From Ochrobactrum quorumnocens (lineage in GTDB: Bacteria > Pseudomonadota > Alphaproteobacteria > Rhizobiales > Rhizobiaceae): DNA of 64,000 bases. The position numbers were made by a program, and so were the translations under genes. The notes below the pieces were generated by a model, which saw nothing but the letters and a program-made list of their open reading frames with translations, did not search any database and was not told where the DNA came from. Location: positions 186,001 through 250,000 of the forward strand of contig NZ_CP022603.1 in the NCBI RefSeq assembly GCF_002278035.1. The letters are read 5' to 3'. Of this stretch, positions 34,725 to 41,989 are shown one piece after another (the first letter of the stretch is position 1; each line of letters starts with the position of its first letter).

Positions 34725-35538
34725 GCCAGCGTCCAAGGACAAGGCGCGACAGCCAGCTTGTGATAAGGAAGATCACAATGCCGAGCAGTGAAACGAGGAA
34801 CAGCGCTGCAAACATGCGCGGAATTTCGTTGCGGAAGCTTGATTCCAGAATACGCGAGGCAAGGCCTGTGCTTTGGCCAGCGCTGCCAGCAACGAATTCA
34901 GCGACGACTGCGCCAATCAGTGAAAGACCACCGGCAATCTTAAGTGCTGCCATGAAATAAGGTAAAGCGCTTGGCGCGAGCAGGTAGCGCAGACGCTGCC
35001 AAGGCGATGCACGATAGAGCTTGAACAGATCGCGCAGATTATGATCCGCACTGCGCAGACCGATGACGGTGTTTGACAGGATCGGGAAGAAGGCGACGAT
35101 CCATGCGCAGATCAGCAATGCTGAAAACGTATCGCGCACATAGATCAGGATCAGCGGTGCAATAGCGATAACCGGTGTCACCTGAAGAATAACGGCGAAT
35201 GGGAAGAATGCCATTTCAATCGGTCGGGAGAGGGCAAAGATCATGCCGAGCAGAACGCCGCCGACAATCGCGCAAAGAAGCGAGATCAGCGTGAGCTTGA
35301 CCGTAAACCACATTGACGTCATCAGTGACGGTCCGTCTTTCACCAGTGTTTCTGCAATAAGCGACGGAGCCGGGATCAGGTAATGCGGCACTTCATAAAA
35401 GCGTACGAGGCCTTCCCAAATGCCAAGTGCGATGATGATCGCAAGTGTTGGCATAATGATACGCAGATTTCGATCGCGGCGGGCGAGGCGGTGTTGTTCG
35501 GAATTAAGAACTGGCAGTTGGTTTTGCATTTGGTTCAT
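34696..35538 (-). CDS. SsuC/TauC-type ABC transporter permease
   Basis: A 280-residue permease with six hydrophobic segments. The EAA loop is LRDLFKLYRASPWQRLRYLL, followed by APSALPYFMAALKIAGGLSL, as in SsuC/TauC/ThiX-like proteins. ATG35538 is chosen because GAGGGCGGGAAA lies directly upstream and the longer frame runs into the ATPase gene. It partners the ATPase encoded just upstream and the NMT1-type receptor at 31103. Its 3' end overlaps the amidohydrolase start, showing tight operon packing. Confidence 0.88.
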   Translation of the reverse strand: MNQMQNQLPVLNSEQHRLARRDRNLRIIMPTLAIIIALGIWEGLVRFYEVPHYLIPAPSLIAETLVKDGPSLMTSMWFTVKLTLISLLCAIVGGVLLGMIFALSRPIEMAFFPFAVILQVTPVIAIAPLILIYVRDTFSALLICAWIVAFFPILSNTVIGLRSADHNLRDLFKLYRASPWQRLRYLLAPSALPYFMAALKIAGGLSLIGAVVAEFVAGSAGQSTGLASRILESSFRNEIPRMFAALFLVSLLGIVIFLITSWLSRLVLGRWHESEIRRER

Positions 35539-35548
35539 TTTCCCGCCC

Positions 35549-36358
35549 TCAGTGGTCAATGTCTTGAGACGAAAGCGTCGCGGTGAGTGCATCAGAAACG
35601 CGCGCGCAATCCTTTGCATAAGCTTCCGTGGTGCGGAAGTTCTCAGCGCGTGGATAGCTGCCCTCAATGGCAATATCGGCAACCACACGTCCGGGACGCG
35701 CTGCCATGACGATCACGCGATTGGACAGATACACAGACTCATAAACGCTGTGCGTGACGAAGATCACCGTCAGCCCATGCTCTTGCCAGAGCCGCAACAC
35801 GTCATTGTTGAGCTTGAAGCGGGTCATTTCATCCAATGCTGCAAACGGCTCATCCATAAGCAAAAGACGAGGACGCGTGACCAGCGCGCGGGCAATGGAC
35901 ACGCGCATTTTCATGCCGCCGGAAAGCTCACGCGGATAGGCGTTGGCAAAACGGGATAGGCCAACCTGCGCCAGCACTTCGTCCACGCGCGGCGTTGCTT
36001 CTTTGCGAGAAAGGCCGGAAAGACGAAGCGGCAGATAAACATTGTCGAAAACGCTGGCCCACGGCATCAGCGTTGGTTCCTGAAACACAAAACCGATGTC
36101 CTGAGCACCAACCGGTCCTTTGCCCGGTGTATGGCCGTTGACGCGAATATCGCCTGCGGAAATAGATTCAAGCCCAGCGATCATGCGCAGAGCCGTGCTC
36201 TTGCCACAGCCCGACGGGCCGAGAAAGCTAACGAACTGGCCTTGTTCGATTTTGAGCGACATATCGCTCACGGCCATGACACCGGTGCCGTACTGCTTGT
36301 AGACTCCGTTGATATCAATCAGGGAAGATGGGGCTTGCGAGTTGGGGGCCACGCTCAT
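35549..36358 (-). CDS. SsuB/TauB-type ABC transporter ATP-binding protein
   Basis: A 269-residue ATPase. Walker A is GPSGCGKSTALRM, the Q-loop GFVFQEPTLMPWASVFDNVY, the signature LSGGMKMRVSIARAL, Walker B LLLMDEPFAALDEMTR and the H-loop FVTHSVYESVYLS. The QEPTLMPW form of the Q-loop is typical of the sulfonate/nitrate/taurine subfamily. ATG36358 follows the creatininase stop by five bases with TGGTGAGGAGG spanning the junction. A GTG at 36391 would overlap that gene. It energises uptake for the downstream permease and receptor. Confidence 0.9.
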   Translation of the reverse strand: MSVAPNSQAPSSLIDINGVYKQYGTGVMAVSDMSLKIEQGQFVSFLGPSGCGKSTALRMIAGLESISAGDIRVNGHTPGKGPVGAQDIGFVFQEPTLMPWASVFDNVYLPLRLSGLSRKEATPRVDEVLAQVGLSRFANAYPRELSGGMKMRVSIARALVTRPRLLLMDEPFAALDEMTRFKLNNDVLRLWQEHGLTVIFVTHSVYESVYLSNRVIVMAARPGRVVADIAIEGSYPRAENFRTTEAYAKDCARVSDALTATLSSQDIDH

Positions 36359-36363
36359 CCTCC

Positions 36364-37164
36364 TCACCAGGCAGGTTTGTTTGCGAACCACGAGAGTGGC
36401 GCACGTTCAATTTCATCCAGCACCTCGACCAACCGCTCAGCAGCGAAGTCGATGGTTTTGCGGCCTTTTTCGGCCGTTGCAAGCGTTGCATCACCCGCCG
36501 CGCCGTAAGGATTGATGTCCTGTATCTGCCAGGCGGGCTTTGCGCCGCCATTCAATGAAAGATGCTTGTATTCGCTTGCAAAAGTTTCCGTAAGCGTTCG
36601 GAAATCCTGCGCCTTTGACATGTCGACCAAATCTGGATGCAGTTCCAGCATCACTGATGTTTCCATGTCGCCAGCGTGAATGCCGTGCTTGAGATCATGC
36701 TCGCTGTAGATGCCTTCGGGCATGCCGAGCGCAAACCAGTTGACGCTGACCACCATCATGTTGTGTTTGATGCGCAGTTCTCTCGCGACAATATCCATGA
36801 CACTGATCTGGCCGCCGTGGCTGTTAAGCAGCACCATCTTGCGCACGCCGCTTGCGGCTACACAGTCGCCAATCTCGCACCACATGCGGATAATCGTTTC
36901 AGCAGAGAAAGTCAGCGTGCCGGGATAAAGGCTATGCTCATTGCTCTTGCCAATGGCCTGAGTTGGGAGAAACAGCGCGTGGCTTTCGTCAGGTAGGCGC
37001 GCGATGGTTTCCTTGACCATGCCGTCCACTATTGCCGCGTCGACAGCGACCGGCAGATGAGGCCCATGCTGTTCAATCGCCCCCACGGGCAGAACTGCTA
37101 CGAGCTTCTCACGATCGAGGCGTGAGAACGCTTCGCTCGTATAATCGGACCAATATCGTTTCAA
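36364..37164 (-). CDS. Creatininase-family amidohydrolase
   Basis: A 266-residue metal-dependent hydrolase. VGAIEQHGPHLPVAVD (27-42), with the Glu, His and Asp ligands, NSHGG (114-118) and HAGDMETSVML (163 onward) are the creatininase signatures. Family members hydrolyse cyclic amides or amidines: creatinine to creatine, formamidopyrimidines, and mycofactocin precursors. First gene of a seven-gene operon including an NMT1-type importer, CodA-like amidohydrolase, FAD oxidase and RutR-like regulator. It could therefore act on a ring-opened or cyclic N-compound. True creatininase activity is possible but not established by sequence reading. Confidence 0.85.
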   Translation of the reverse strand: MKRYWSDYTSEAFSRLDREKLVAVLPVGAIEQHGPHLPVAVDAAIVDGMVKETIARLPDESHALFLPTQAIGKSNEHSLYPGTLTFSAETIIRMWCEIGDCVAASGVRKMVLLNSHGGQISVMDIVARELRIKHNMMVVSVNWFALGMPEGIYSEHDLKHGIHAGDMETSVMLELHPDLVDMSKAQDFRTLTETFASEYKHLSLNGGAKPAWQIQDINPYGAAGDATLATAEKGRKTIDFAAERLVEVLDEIERAPLSWFANKPAW

Positions 37165-37265
37165 GGTGGCGCTCCTTGTTTGCCTCGGGGCTTGCTTCTA
37201 GGCGTGCTTTTGGGCTGGCTGCTGGCGATGGCCGCATGTTGAAGCACAGAACTTACTAAACAATC

Positions 37266-37279
37266 TGACCGATCGGTCA
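37266..37279. promoter_or_regulatory. RutR-like operator in the divergent promoter region
   Basis: TGACCGATCGGTCA is a perfect 14-base palindrome; read on the minus strand with one more flanking base it is TTGACCGATCGGTCA. The E. coli RutR consensus, as I recall it, is TTGACCA-NN-TGGTCAA, so the arms match apart from the central A/T bases. It lies 101 bases upstream of the creatininase-operon start and 116 bases before the divergent flavoprotein gene. The RutR-like regulator of the operon is the obvious ligand. Confidence 0.7.
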
Positions 37280-37395
37280 AACTAAATGTTTAAAATTTCA
37301 AAGATGCATGCAATTAAGGTGTGAATCCGTGACGAATTCGCCACGCGACAGCCTGCCATCATGATTATGATGCGCGGGAATTTTCCGGAGGTCCT

Positions 37396-38628
37396 ATGGA
37401 CAACAGATGCATAATTATTGGTGCGGGCCACGCGGGCTCGCAGGCTGCAATCAGTCTGAGGCAGGAAGGGTATGCTGGCGAAATCGTGCTTATCAATGAT
37501 GAGCAAGATATCCCCTATCACAAGCCGCCTTTATCCAAATCTTATCTGAAAGCTCCTGAAAGTGGTGTTCTGGTGCTTCGCCCGGAAAACACCTATCGCG
37601 ATAACAATATTGAGATGCTTTTCGGTCGCCGCGTCGATGGCGTTTCGCTCATTGACAAGACTGTCACTCTTGACGACGGTGTCATCCTGACTTGGTCGGA
37701 ATTGGTGTTCGCCACTGGCGCCCGCCCGCGTATCCCGGACGTTCCGGGCGTCGCTCTTGAAGGTGTCGTGACGCTGCGCCGTCTGGATGATGCGCGCCGC
37801 ATAGCAGACATGATGCCGAGGGTGCAGAATGTCGTGATTATCGGCGGTGGGTTTATCGGCCTCGAAATGGCGCATAGTGCCATAGCACTTGGTAAAAACA
37901 CCGTACTGATTGAGGCTGCTCCGCGCGTTCTTGGGCGTTCTGTTGCAACGCATATTTCTGCCCATGTCGAAGCACGCAGCCGCGCTGCGGATATTACGCT
38001 TTTGACCGGACTTGGTGTCACTTCTATTGAAGGTGAAAATGGACGTGTGACAGGCGTAACGGCGGCAGATGGCACAGTTTATCCTGCCGATATGGTGGTA
38101 CTTGGTACGGGCGCAGTTCCAAATGTCGAACTTGCGACCGAAGCCGGACTCGCCGTCGATAATGGCATCATAGTCGATGAGCATATGCGCGCATCCGTCG
38201 AGCATGTTTATGCAATAGGTGATTGTGTCAGCTATCAACATTTTCATGCCGGACGGCGCGTGCGCCTGGAATCGGTTCAGAATGCTACTGATCAGGCCAA
38301 GCACGTTGCACGTTCGATTGTCGGGCGCGGCACGCCTTTCCGCGATGTTGCGTGGTTCTGGTCGGATCAGGGTGACATGAAATTGCAGACGGCTGGGCTG
38401 TCCTTTGATGCCGACCGTCATATTCTGTCGGGCAATTTGGAAGATAATGCTTTCTCGGTGTTCCATTTTGCAGGCGACAGGCTGGTTGCTGTCGATTCAA
38501 TTAATCGTCCGACCGATCACATGATTGCACGGCGTCTTTTGGCTGCGGGGATAAATCCCACAGTAGATGACATTTCATCAGGTCCAGCGCGTCTCAAAGA
38601 ACTGCTCGCGTCAGTACCGAAGGTTTGA
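37396..38628 (+). CDS. FAD-dependent pyridine-nucleotide reductase, ferredoxin-reductase type
   Basis: A 410-residue flavoprotein of the rhodocoxin/putidaredoxin reductase group. FAD motif IIIGAGHAGSQAA at the N-terminus, the Pro-rich YHKPPLSKSYL, the NAD(P)H motif VIIGGGFIGLEMA and the second FAD motif YAIGDCVSY are present, then a reductase C-terminal domain (FWSDQGDMKLQTAGL). Such enzymes pass electrons from NAD(P)H to a ferredoxin for oxygenases, but no ferredoxin or oxygenase gene is seen here. Strong ribosome site GGAGGTCCT. Divergent from the creatininase operon and sharing the RutR-like palindrome region. Confidence 0.87.
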   Translation: MDNRCIIIGAGHAGSQAAISLRQEGYAGEIVLINDEQDIPYHKPPLSKSYLKAPESGVLVLRPENTYRDNNIEMLFGRRVDGVSLIDKTVTLDDGVILTWSELVFATGARPRIPDVPGVALEGVVTLRRLDDARRIADMMPRVQNVVIIGGGFIGLEMAHSAIALGKNTVLIEAAPRVLGRSVATHISAHVEARSRAADITLLTGLGVTSIEGENGRVTGVTAADGTVYPADMVVLGTGAVPNVELATEAGLAVDNGIIVDEHMRASVEHVYAIGDCVSYQHFHAGRRVRLESVQNATDQAKHVARSIVGRGTPFRDVAWFWSDQGDMKLQTAGLSFDADRHILSGNLEDNAFSVFHFAGDRLVAVDSINRPTDHMIARRLLAAGINPTVDDISSGPARLKELLASVPKV

Positions 38629-38637
38629 GGATTTACG

Positions 38638-39027
38638 ATGACTGTTTTGAAACATCTGTTGCCTACCGATATGGCGGCTCCCTTTGCTGCCTATAGCCAC
38701 GGCGTGAAGGTAAGTGCCGGTGCAGAGCTGGTTTTCTGTTCTGGCCAGCTTGGCATTGGACCAAATGGTTCGGTACCTGAAGACGCGGGCGCACAGGCAG
38801 AGCTTTGCTTTGAGAATATCCGCCGCATCCTGCGCGACGGTGGCATGGAACTCTCTGACATCGTGCGTATCAATGCCTATGTAACGGATCGTGCCTATAT
38901 GCGCCCTTATATGGACGTGCGTGACCGGCTGTTTCCACAGCCAGCACCAACCTCGACATTGATGATTGTTTCCGGCTTTACGCGAGAGGAATTCAAGGTC
39001 GAAATCGAGGCTGTCGCGGCGCGCTGA
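38638..39027 (+). CDS. Rid-family protein lacking the conserved active-site Arg
   Basis: A 129-residue YjgF/UK114-fold protein nine bases after the reductase. The fold is recognisable from YSHGVKVSAGAELVFCSGQL and the final EFKVEIEAVAAR. At the position where RidA has PAR.T.V the sequence is PAPTSTLMIV, so the carboxylate-binding Arg is absent; the RidA encoded at 18267 keeps it. Arg-less Rid subgroups do not show the usual imine deaminase activity and their roles are mostly unknown. RutC of the pyrimidine-degradation operon belongs to the wider Rid family, which makes the pairing with a RutR-like regulator notable. Confidence 0.85.
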   Translation: MTVLKHLLPTDMAAPFAAYSHGVKVSAGAELVFCSGQLGIGPNGSVPEDAGAQAELCFENIRRILRDGGMELSDIVRINAYVTDRAYMRPYMDVRDRLFPQPAPTSTLMIVSGFTREEFKVEIEAVAAR

Positions 39028-39117
39028 TACGATACCGCATCACAACAATGCGTATCGCCTTTGCCTGAAAGGAATGGTAGGGTTGTCCGACATCCTCCGC
39101 TCCCTTCAGGCTCATTC

Positions 39118-40338
39118 ATGTCTCAGTTAAAGTCCTCCGCAGCGCTGCGGGAAACATCGCCGCGTGCATCCGCAAGGCCTGCAGAACTTGCACTCGCCAT
39201 CGGCGGCTTCGGTATTGGCACCGGAGAGTTCGCGATCATGGCGCTTTTGCCCGATATCGCGCGCGATCTGAATGTCACCATACCAAGCGCCGGGCATCTT
39301 ATCAGTTCCTATGCTTTGGGTGTGTTGATTGGTGCGCCTGTACTGGCCGTTCTGGGTGCAAAGCTCGATCGTCGCAAGCTGCTGTTTTTGCTGATGGGGC
39401 TTTTTGCTTTCGGCAATCTCGCCAGCGCATTCATGCATGACTATACCGGTCTTTATATAATGCGCTTTGTTGCAGGCTTTCCGCACGGCGCCTATTTCGG
39501 CGTAGCCTCGTTGGTAGCGGCATCATTGGCGGAGCCTGGCAAGCGTGCGCAGGCTGTTGGGCGTGTTATGATGGGGCTGACCATTGCCACATTGTGCGGA
39601 ACGCCTTTGGCGACATGGCTGGGACAAGCTGCTGGTTGGCGCGCGATGTTTGCAGCCGTTGGCCTGATTGCCATTCTTACAATGGTGCTGGTCATGATTT
39701 ATGTGCCGAAGCAGCCTGCCGATGAAGGCGCATCTCCATTGCGAGAACTGGGTGCATTTCGCCGCAAACAGGTTTGGCTGACGCTCGGTATCGGCGCTAT
39801 TGGAACCGGCGGTCTGTTCTCCGTCTTTACCTATGTGGCTGCCACAGTGACGGAAGTCTCGCATATCGACGCAAAGTGGATGCCGGTTGTATTCGCCACA
39901 TTCGGTCTTGGCATGGTGTTGGGCAATGTCGTTGGCTCAAAACTGACCGACCGCACTGTCATGGGAACAGTGGGAATGGTGCTGCTTTACGATATGGCCG
40001 TCATGCTGGTCTTTCCGTTTCTGATGCAACATCCAGCCACGGCATTTTTAAATATCCTGCTTGTTGGCGGCGGGTTTGCGCTTGTTCCAGCTTTACAGAC
40101 ACGCTTGATGGATGTGGCCGCTGACGCACAGACGCTGGCCGCAGCGCTCAATCATTCTGCACTCAATCTCGCCAATGCAATTGGCGCATGGCTTGGCGGG
40201 TTAGCGGTGGCGTGGGGCTTTGGCTGGACATCGACGGGCACTGTTGGCGCGTTACTGGCCGTTGCAGGCCTCGGCGTGTTCGCGTTGTCGGTTGTATTGG
40301 ATCGCGCAGGCCGGGCAAAGGCATTACTTGCATCTTAA
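39118..40338 (+). CDS. MFS transporter, DHA1/AraJ-like
   Basis: A 406-residue major facilitator with twelve hydrophobic segments. LALAIGGFGIGTGEFAIMAL is the typical AraJ/YdhP start; GAKLDRRKLLF is the cytoplasmic loop between helices 2 and 3. The middle (PLRELGAFRRKQVWLTLGIG) is the central loop. ATG39118 is preferred to TTG39061; there is only a weak CAGG before it. It could export pathway intermediates or be independent; it starts 90 bases after the Rid gene. Substrate is not predictable. A shared terminator hairpin follows. Confidence 0.85.
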   Translation: MSQLKSSAALRETSPRASARPAELALAIGGFGIGTGEFAIMALLPDIARDLNVTIPSAGHLISSYALGVLIGAPVLAVLGAKLDRRKLLFLLMGLFAFGNLASAFMHDYTGLYIMRFVAGFPHGAYFGVASLVAASLAEPGKRAQAVGRVMMGLTIATLCGTPLATWLGQAAGWRAMFAAVGLIAILTMVLVMIYVPKQPADEGASPLRELGAFRRKQVWLTLGIGAIGTGGLFSVFTYVAATVTEVSHIDAKWMPVVFATFGLGMVLGNVVGSKLTDRTVMGTVGMVLLYDMAVMLVFPFLMQHPATAFLNILLVGGGFALVPALQTRLMDVAADAQTLAAALNHSALNLANAIGAWLGGLAVAWGFGWTSTGTVGALLAVAGLGVFALSVVLDRAGRAKALLAS

Positions 40339-40345
40339 TGAAGTG

Positions 40346-40389
40346 CACAAAAAACAACACCCGTCGCAGGGGAAGCGACGGGTGTGTTT
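40346..40389. terminator. Bidirectional terminator; end of the DUF1127-cuckoo transcript
   Basis: ACACCCGTCGC (40357-40367) pairs perfectly with GCGACGGGTGT (40375-40385) around AGGGGAA. On the minus strand it is followed by TGTTTTTTG, a strong rho-independent terminator for the RNA hairpins at 40395-40468. On the plus strand GTTT follows, so it may also end the MFS gene. Confidence 0.88.
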
Positions 40390-40394
40390 AGGGT

Positions 40395-40426
40395 AAGACC
40401 GGATTGGGAGGAGGAGTTCCGATCTT
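40395..40426 (-). ncRNA. Cuckoo-type small RNA hairpin 2 (CCUCCUCCC loop)
   Basis: On the minus strand AAGATCGGA pairs with TCCGGTCTT (nine pairs, one G-U), exposing a 14-base loop that contains CTCCTCCTCCC (plus-strand GGGAGGAGG at 40406-40414). This anti-Shine-Dalgarno loop defines the cuckoo/CcsR-like RNAs of alphaproteobacteria, commonly encoded downstream of DUF1127 genes, as here. The terminator at 40357-40385 lies immediately downstream. Confidence 0.82.
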
Positions 40427-40430
40427 TATA

Positions 40431-40468
40431 ATCACCGAGGCTAATGGGAGGAGGGATGCCCCGGCGAT
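40431..40468 (-). ncRNA. Cuckoo-type small RNA hairpin 1 (CCUCCUCCC loop)
   Basis: On the minus strand ATCGCCGGGGC pairs with GCCTCGGTGAT (eleven pairs including two G-U) around a 16-base loop with CCCTCCTCCC (plus-strand GGGAGGAGG at 40446-40454). It is the first of two tandem hairpins downstream of the DUF1127 gene. Two more stems precede it in the 3' UTR: GGACCGC/GCGGTCC (40485-40512) and AGGCCA/TGGCCT (40518-40534). These could mark processing sites. Confidence 0.82.
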
Positions 40469-40606
40469 AATTGGAAAACTGTGAGGACCGCACGGTTTGT
40501 AGGGCGCGGTCCCTAATAGGCCATCTAGTGGCCTGTATTCGGCGCTTGCCTTCCGAGATCAGCGTCGCTTGTTATACAACCGCTTTACGCTTTTCGGAAT
40601 TCGCTA

Positions 40607-40753
40607 TCAGCGAGCAGCAGCCTTGCGTGCGACGAACGGAATTTCCGAAGGCATGATGCCGAGGTCGTTCAGTTCACGTGGGCTCAGGCGGCTCAGTTCG
40701 TTTACAGTGTTACGGTAACGGCGCCAGTTGTTGTACGAGCGGATCAGGTTCAT
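40607..40753 (-). CDS. DUF1127 small basic protein
   Basis: A 48-residue protein, MNLIRSYNNWRRYRNTVNEL followed by SRLSPRELNDLGIMPSEIPF and a short basic end. LSxRELxDLGI is the signature of the DUF1127 family. These proteins are stress-related; related members (CcaF1 in Rhodobacter) act in RNA processing and small-RNA maturation. AGGTGAGAG precedes ATG40753. Downstream on the same strand come two cuckoo hairpins and a terminator, the arrangement known from other alphaproteobacteria. The high Arg content fits RNA binding. Confidence 0.93.
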   Translation of the reverse strand: MNLIRSYNNWRRYRNTVNELSRLSPRELNDLGIMPSEIPFVARKAAAR

Positions 40754-40798
40754 TTCTCTCACCTAGTCAAAAAATCAAATCTCTTTGTTGCCAACAGC

Positions 40799-40826
40799 AT
40801 ATAGGTGGGTTGATCTGAAAGTTGCA
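40799..40826 (-). promoter_or_regulatory. Candidate promoter of the DUF1127-cuckoo transcript
   Basis: On the minus strand TGCAAC (plus 40821-40826) and CTATAT (plus 40799-40804) are separated by 16 bases, about 46 bases before the DUF1127 start. The sigma factor is uncertain; related loci in Rhodobacter are driven by heat-shock-type sigma factors. Confidence 0.4.
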
Positions 40827-40929
40827 GAGACAGATTTGCATAGCTGCTGTGCAATTTAGCCTGTCGATTGCACGTCTTTTGCGCAGCTTGGTCATTATGT
40901 GATCACAATCATCAGGCGCACTGACCAAA

Positions 40930-41517
40930 TCACCCTTTTTTCGGTGGTTTGCGGTCATTTAAAAGCATGGGGCCGCGCAGAGCATTCTCGCGCATGCTCT
41001 TTGTTATCTCTGCTGAAAAGCCCAGATCTTCATAATCGCAGTTTTCGGTTTTGATGCGCTCAATCGCATTGCTTGCGGTTTGTTCGTCATCGATCTGAAA
41101 CCCGCTGTCTTTGATGTCGTTGAGTGTCGCAGGAAGGTTTTCATTAAAGGCAAGTATTTCACTTGCGATTTGATGTTGTGCAATGATCGAAGCGCGTCCG
41201 AGATCGAATTCGGGCGATAGTTCTGTGATGCCGACCCAAAAATCACGCGGCGTTTTCAGGGTAAAATCCATCTGGTTTATTTTCCCGTCTTTCACCGCAT
41301 CAAAGAACTGTTTGCCGAGTTCAAAGCCCCGGCGCGTAAACTGTATGCCGGTTATATTGTGGCCCATAGCGGCTTCATGCAGATAGCCGCATTGAAAATG
41401 CTTCCATGATCGCTCTGCAAAAGAAAGGTAATCTGCCTTGGATGGTTCGTCACTATAAGCTACGGATGCACTCGATAAAGACAGAACGATTGCCAAACCA
41501 ATTTTACGTCTACACAA
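40930..41517 (-). CDS. Secreted hypothetical protein
   Basis: A 195-residue protein if translation starts at TTG41517, which has GAAGGAA at good spacing and gives a clean signal peptide (RRKIGLAIVLSLSSASVAYS, cleaved near AYS-DE). The only upstream ATG (41637) would place 40 unrelated, basic residues before that signal. The mature part is mostly helical with two Cys (CGYLHEA and ENCDYED) and no recognised motif: EPSKADYLSFAERSWKHFQC, FELGKQFFDAVKDGKINQMD. It is probably periplasmic. Function unknown. It is alone between the DUF1127 locus and the glycine riboswitch. Confidence 0.72.
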   Translation of the reverse strand: MCRRKIGLAIVLSLSSASVAYSDEPSKADYLSFAERSWKHFQCGYLHEAAMGHNITGIQFTRRGFELGKQFFDAVKDGKINQMDFTLKTPRDFWVGITELSPEFDLGRASIIAQHQIASEILAFNENLPATLNDIKDSGFQIDDEQTASNAIERIKTENCDYEDLGFSAEITKSMRENALRGPMLLNDRKPPKKG

Positions 41518-41759
41518 GAGAATATTCCTTCGAATGAAATGACTGTCAATGCGCTTGCTGCCTATCGCCGTGCTTGCATGAAACTTAAAGTTATTCTTTC
41601 GGCTTATTGGGAAAGAGCTGTGCAATTTTTGTCGCAAAATCCCCGGGAATTGTCGTCTTGTGACAATAATTCTACATGACTCCAGAAACGGTTTAAGCTA
41701 AGTGACTTATGTCGTGTGGTGGAGCATTACGTTTTGCGAGGATGTTCCATCACTGTTTG

Positions 41760-41942
41760 TCTGCGGGAGAGAGCTGACGCAAGTTGGCCACCGAAGGGGA
41801 AATCGCCCGAAATCTCTCAGGTACCATGAACCGCAGACGGGTAAGGCAACTCTGGAAAGTCGGGGGAAACTCCGCGCCGAAGGTGTAAGTATGGCTTTCT
41901 ATATAGCCATGCGAGTCTCTCAGGCCTGAGACAGAGGGGCAC
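41760..41942 (+). ncRNA. Tandem glycine riboswitch upstream of gcvTHP
   Basis: Two aptamers lie in series. The first is enclosed by TCTGCGG (41760-41766) and CCGCAGA (41831-41837), with GGGAGAG, ACCGAAGGGGAAAT and CTCTCAGGTACC conserved elements. The second begins CGGGTAAGGCAACTCTGGAA and contains GCCGAAGGTGTAAG and GTCTCTCAGGCC, ending about 41942. A short CCGC/GCGG stem (41950-41962) and the ribosome site TCTGGAG follow before gcvT. In this class glycine binding turns on cleavage-system genes. Confidence 0.93.
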
Positions 41943-41989
41943 GAAGCAACCGCATTTCGCGGGGGCATACGTGCGACTCTGGAGTTGTT

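Noticed and set aside
37531..38466. 311-codon minus-strand frame inside the ferredoxin-reductase-like gene
   Set aside because: Long but antisense to a gene with full FAD/NAD motifs; rich in His, Arg and Asn with no known motif.
39026..39056. GATACG/CGTATC hairpin between the Rid and MFS genes
   Set aside because: Weak alternative pairings and no T-run, so not called a terminator.
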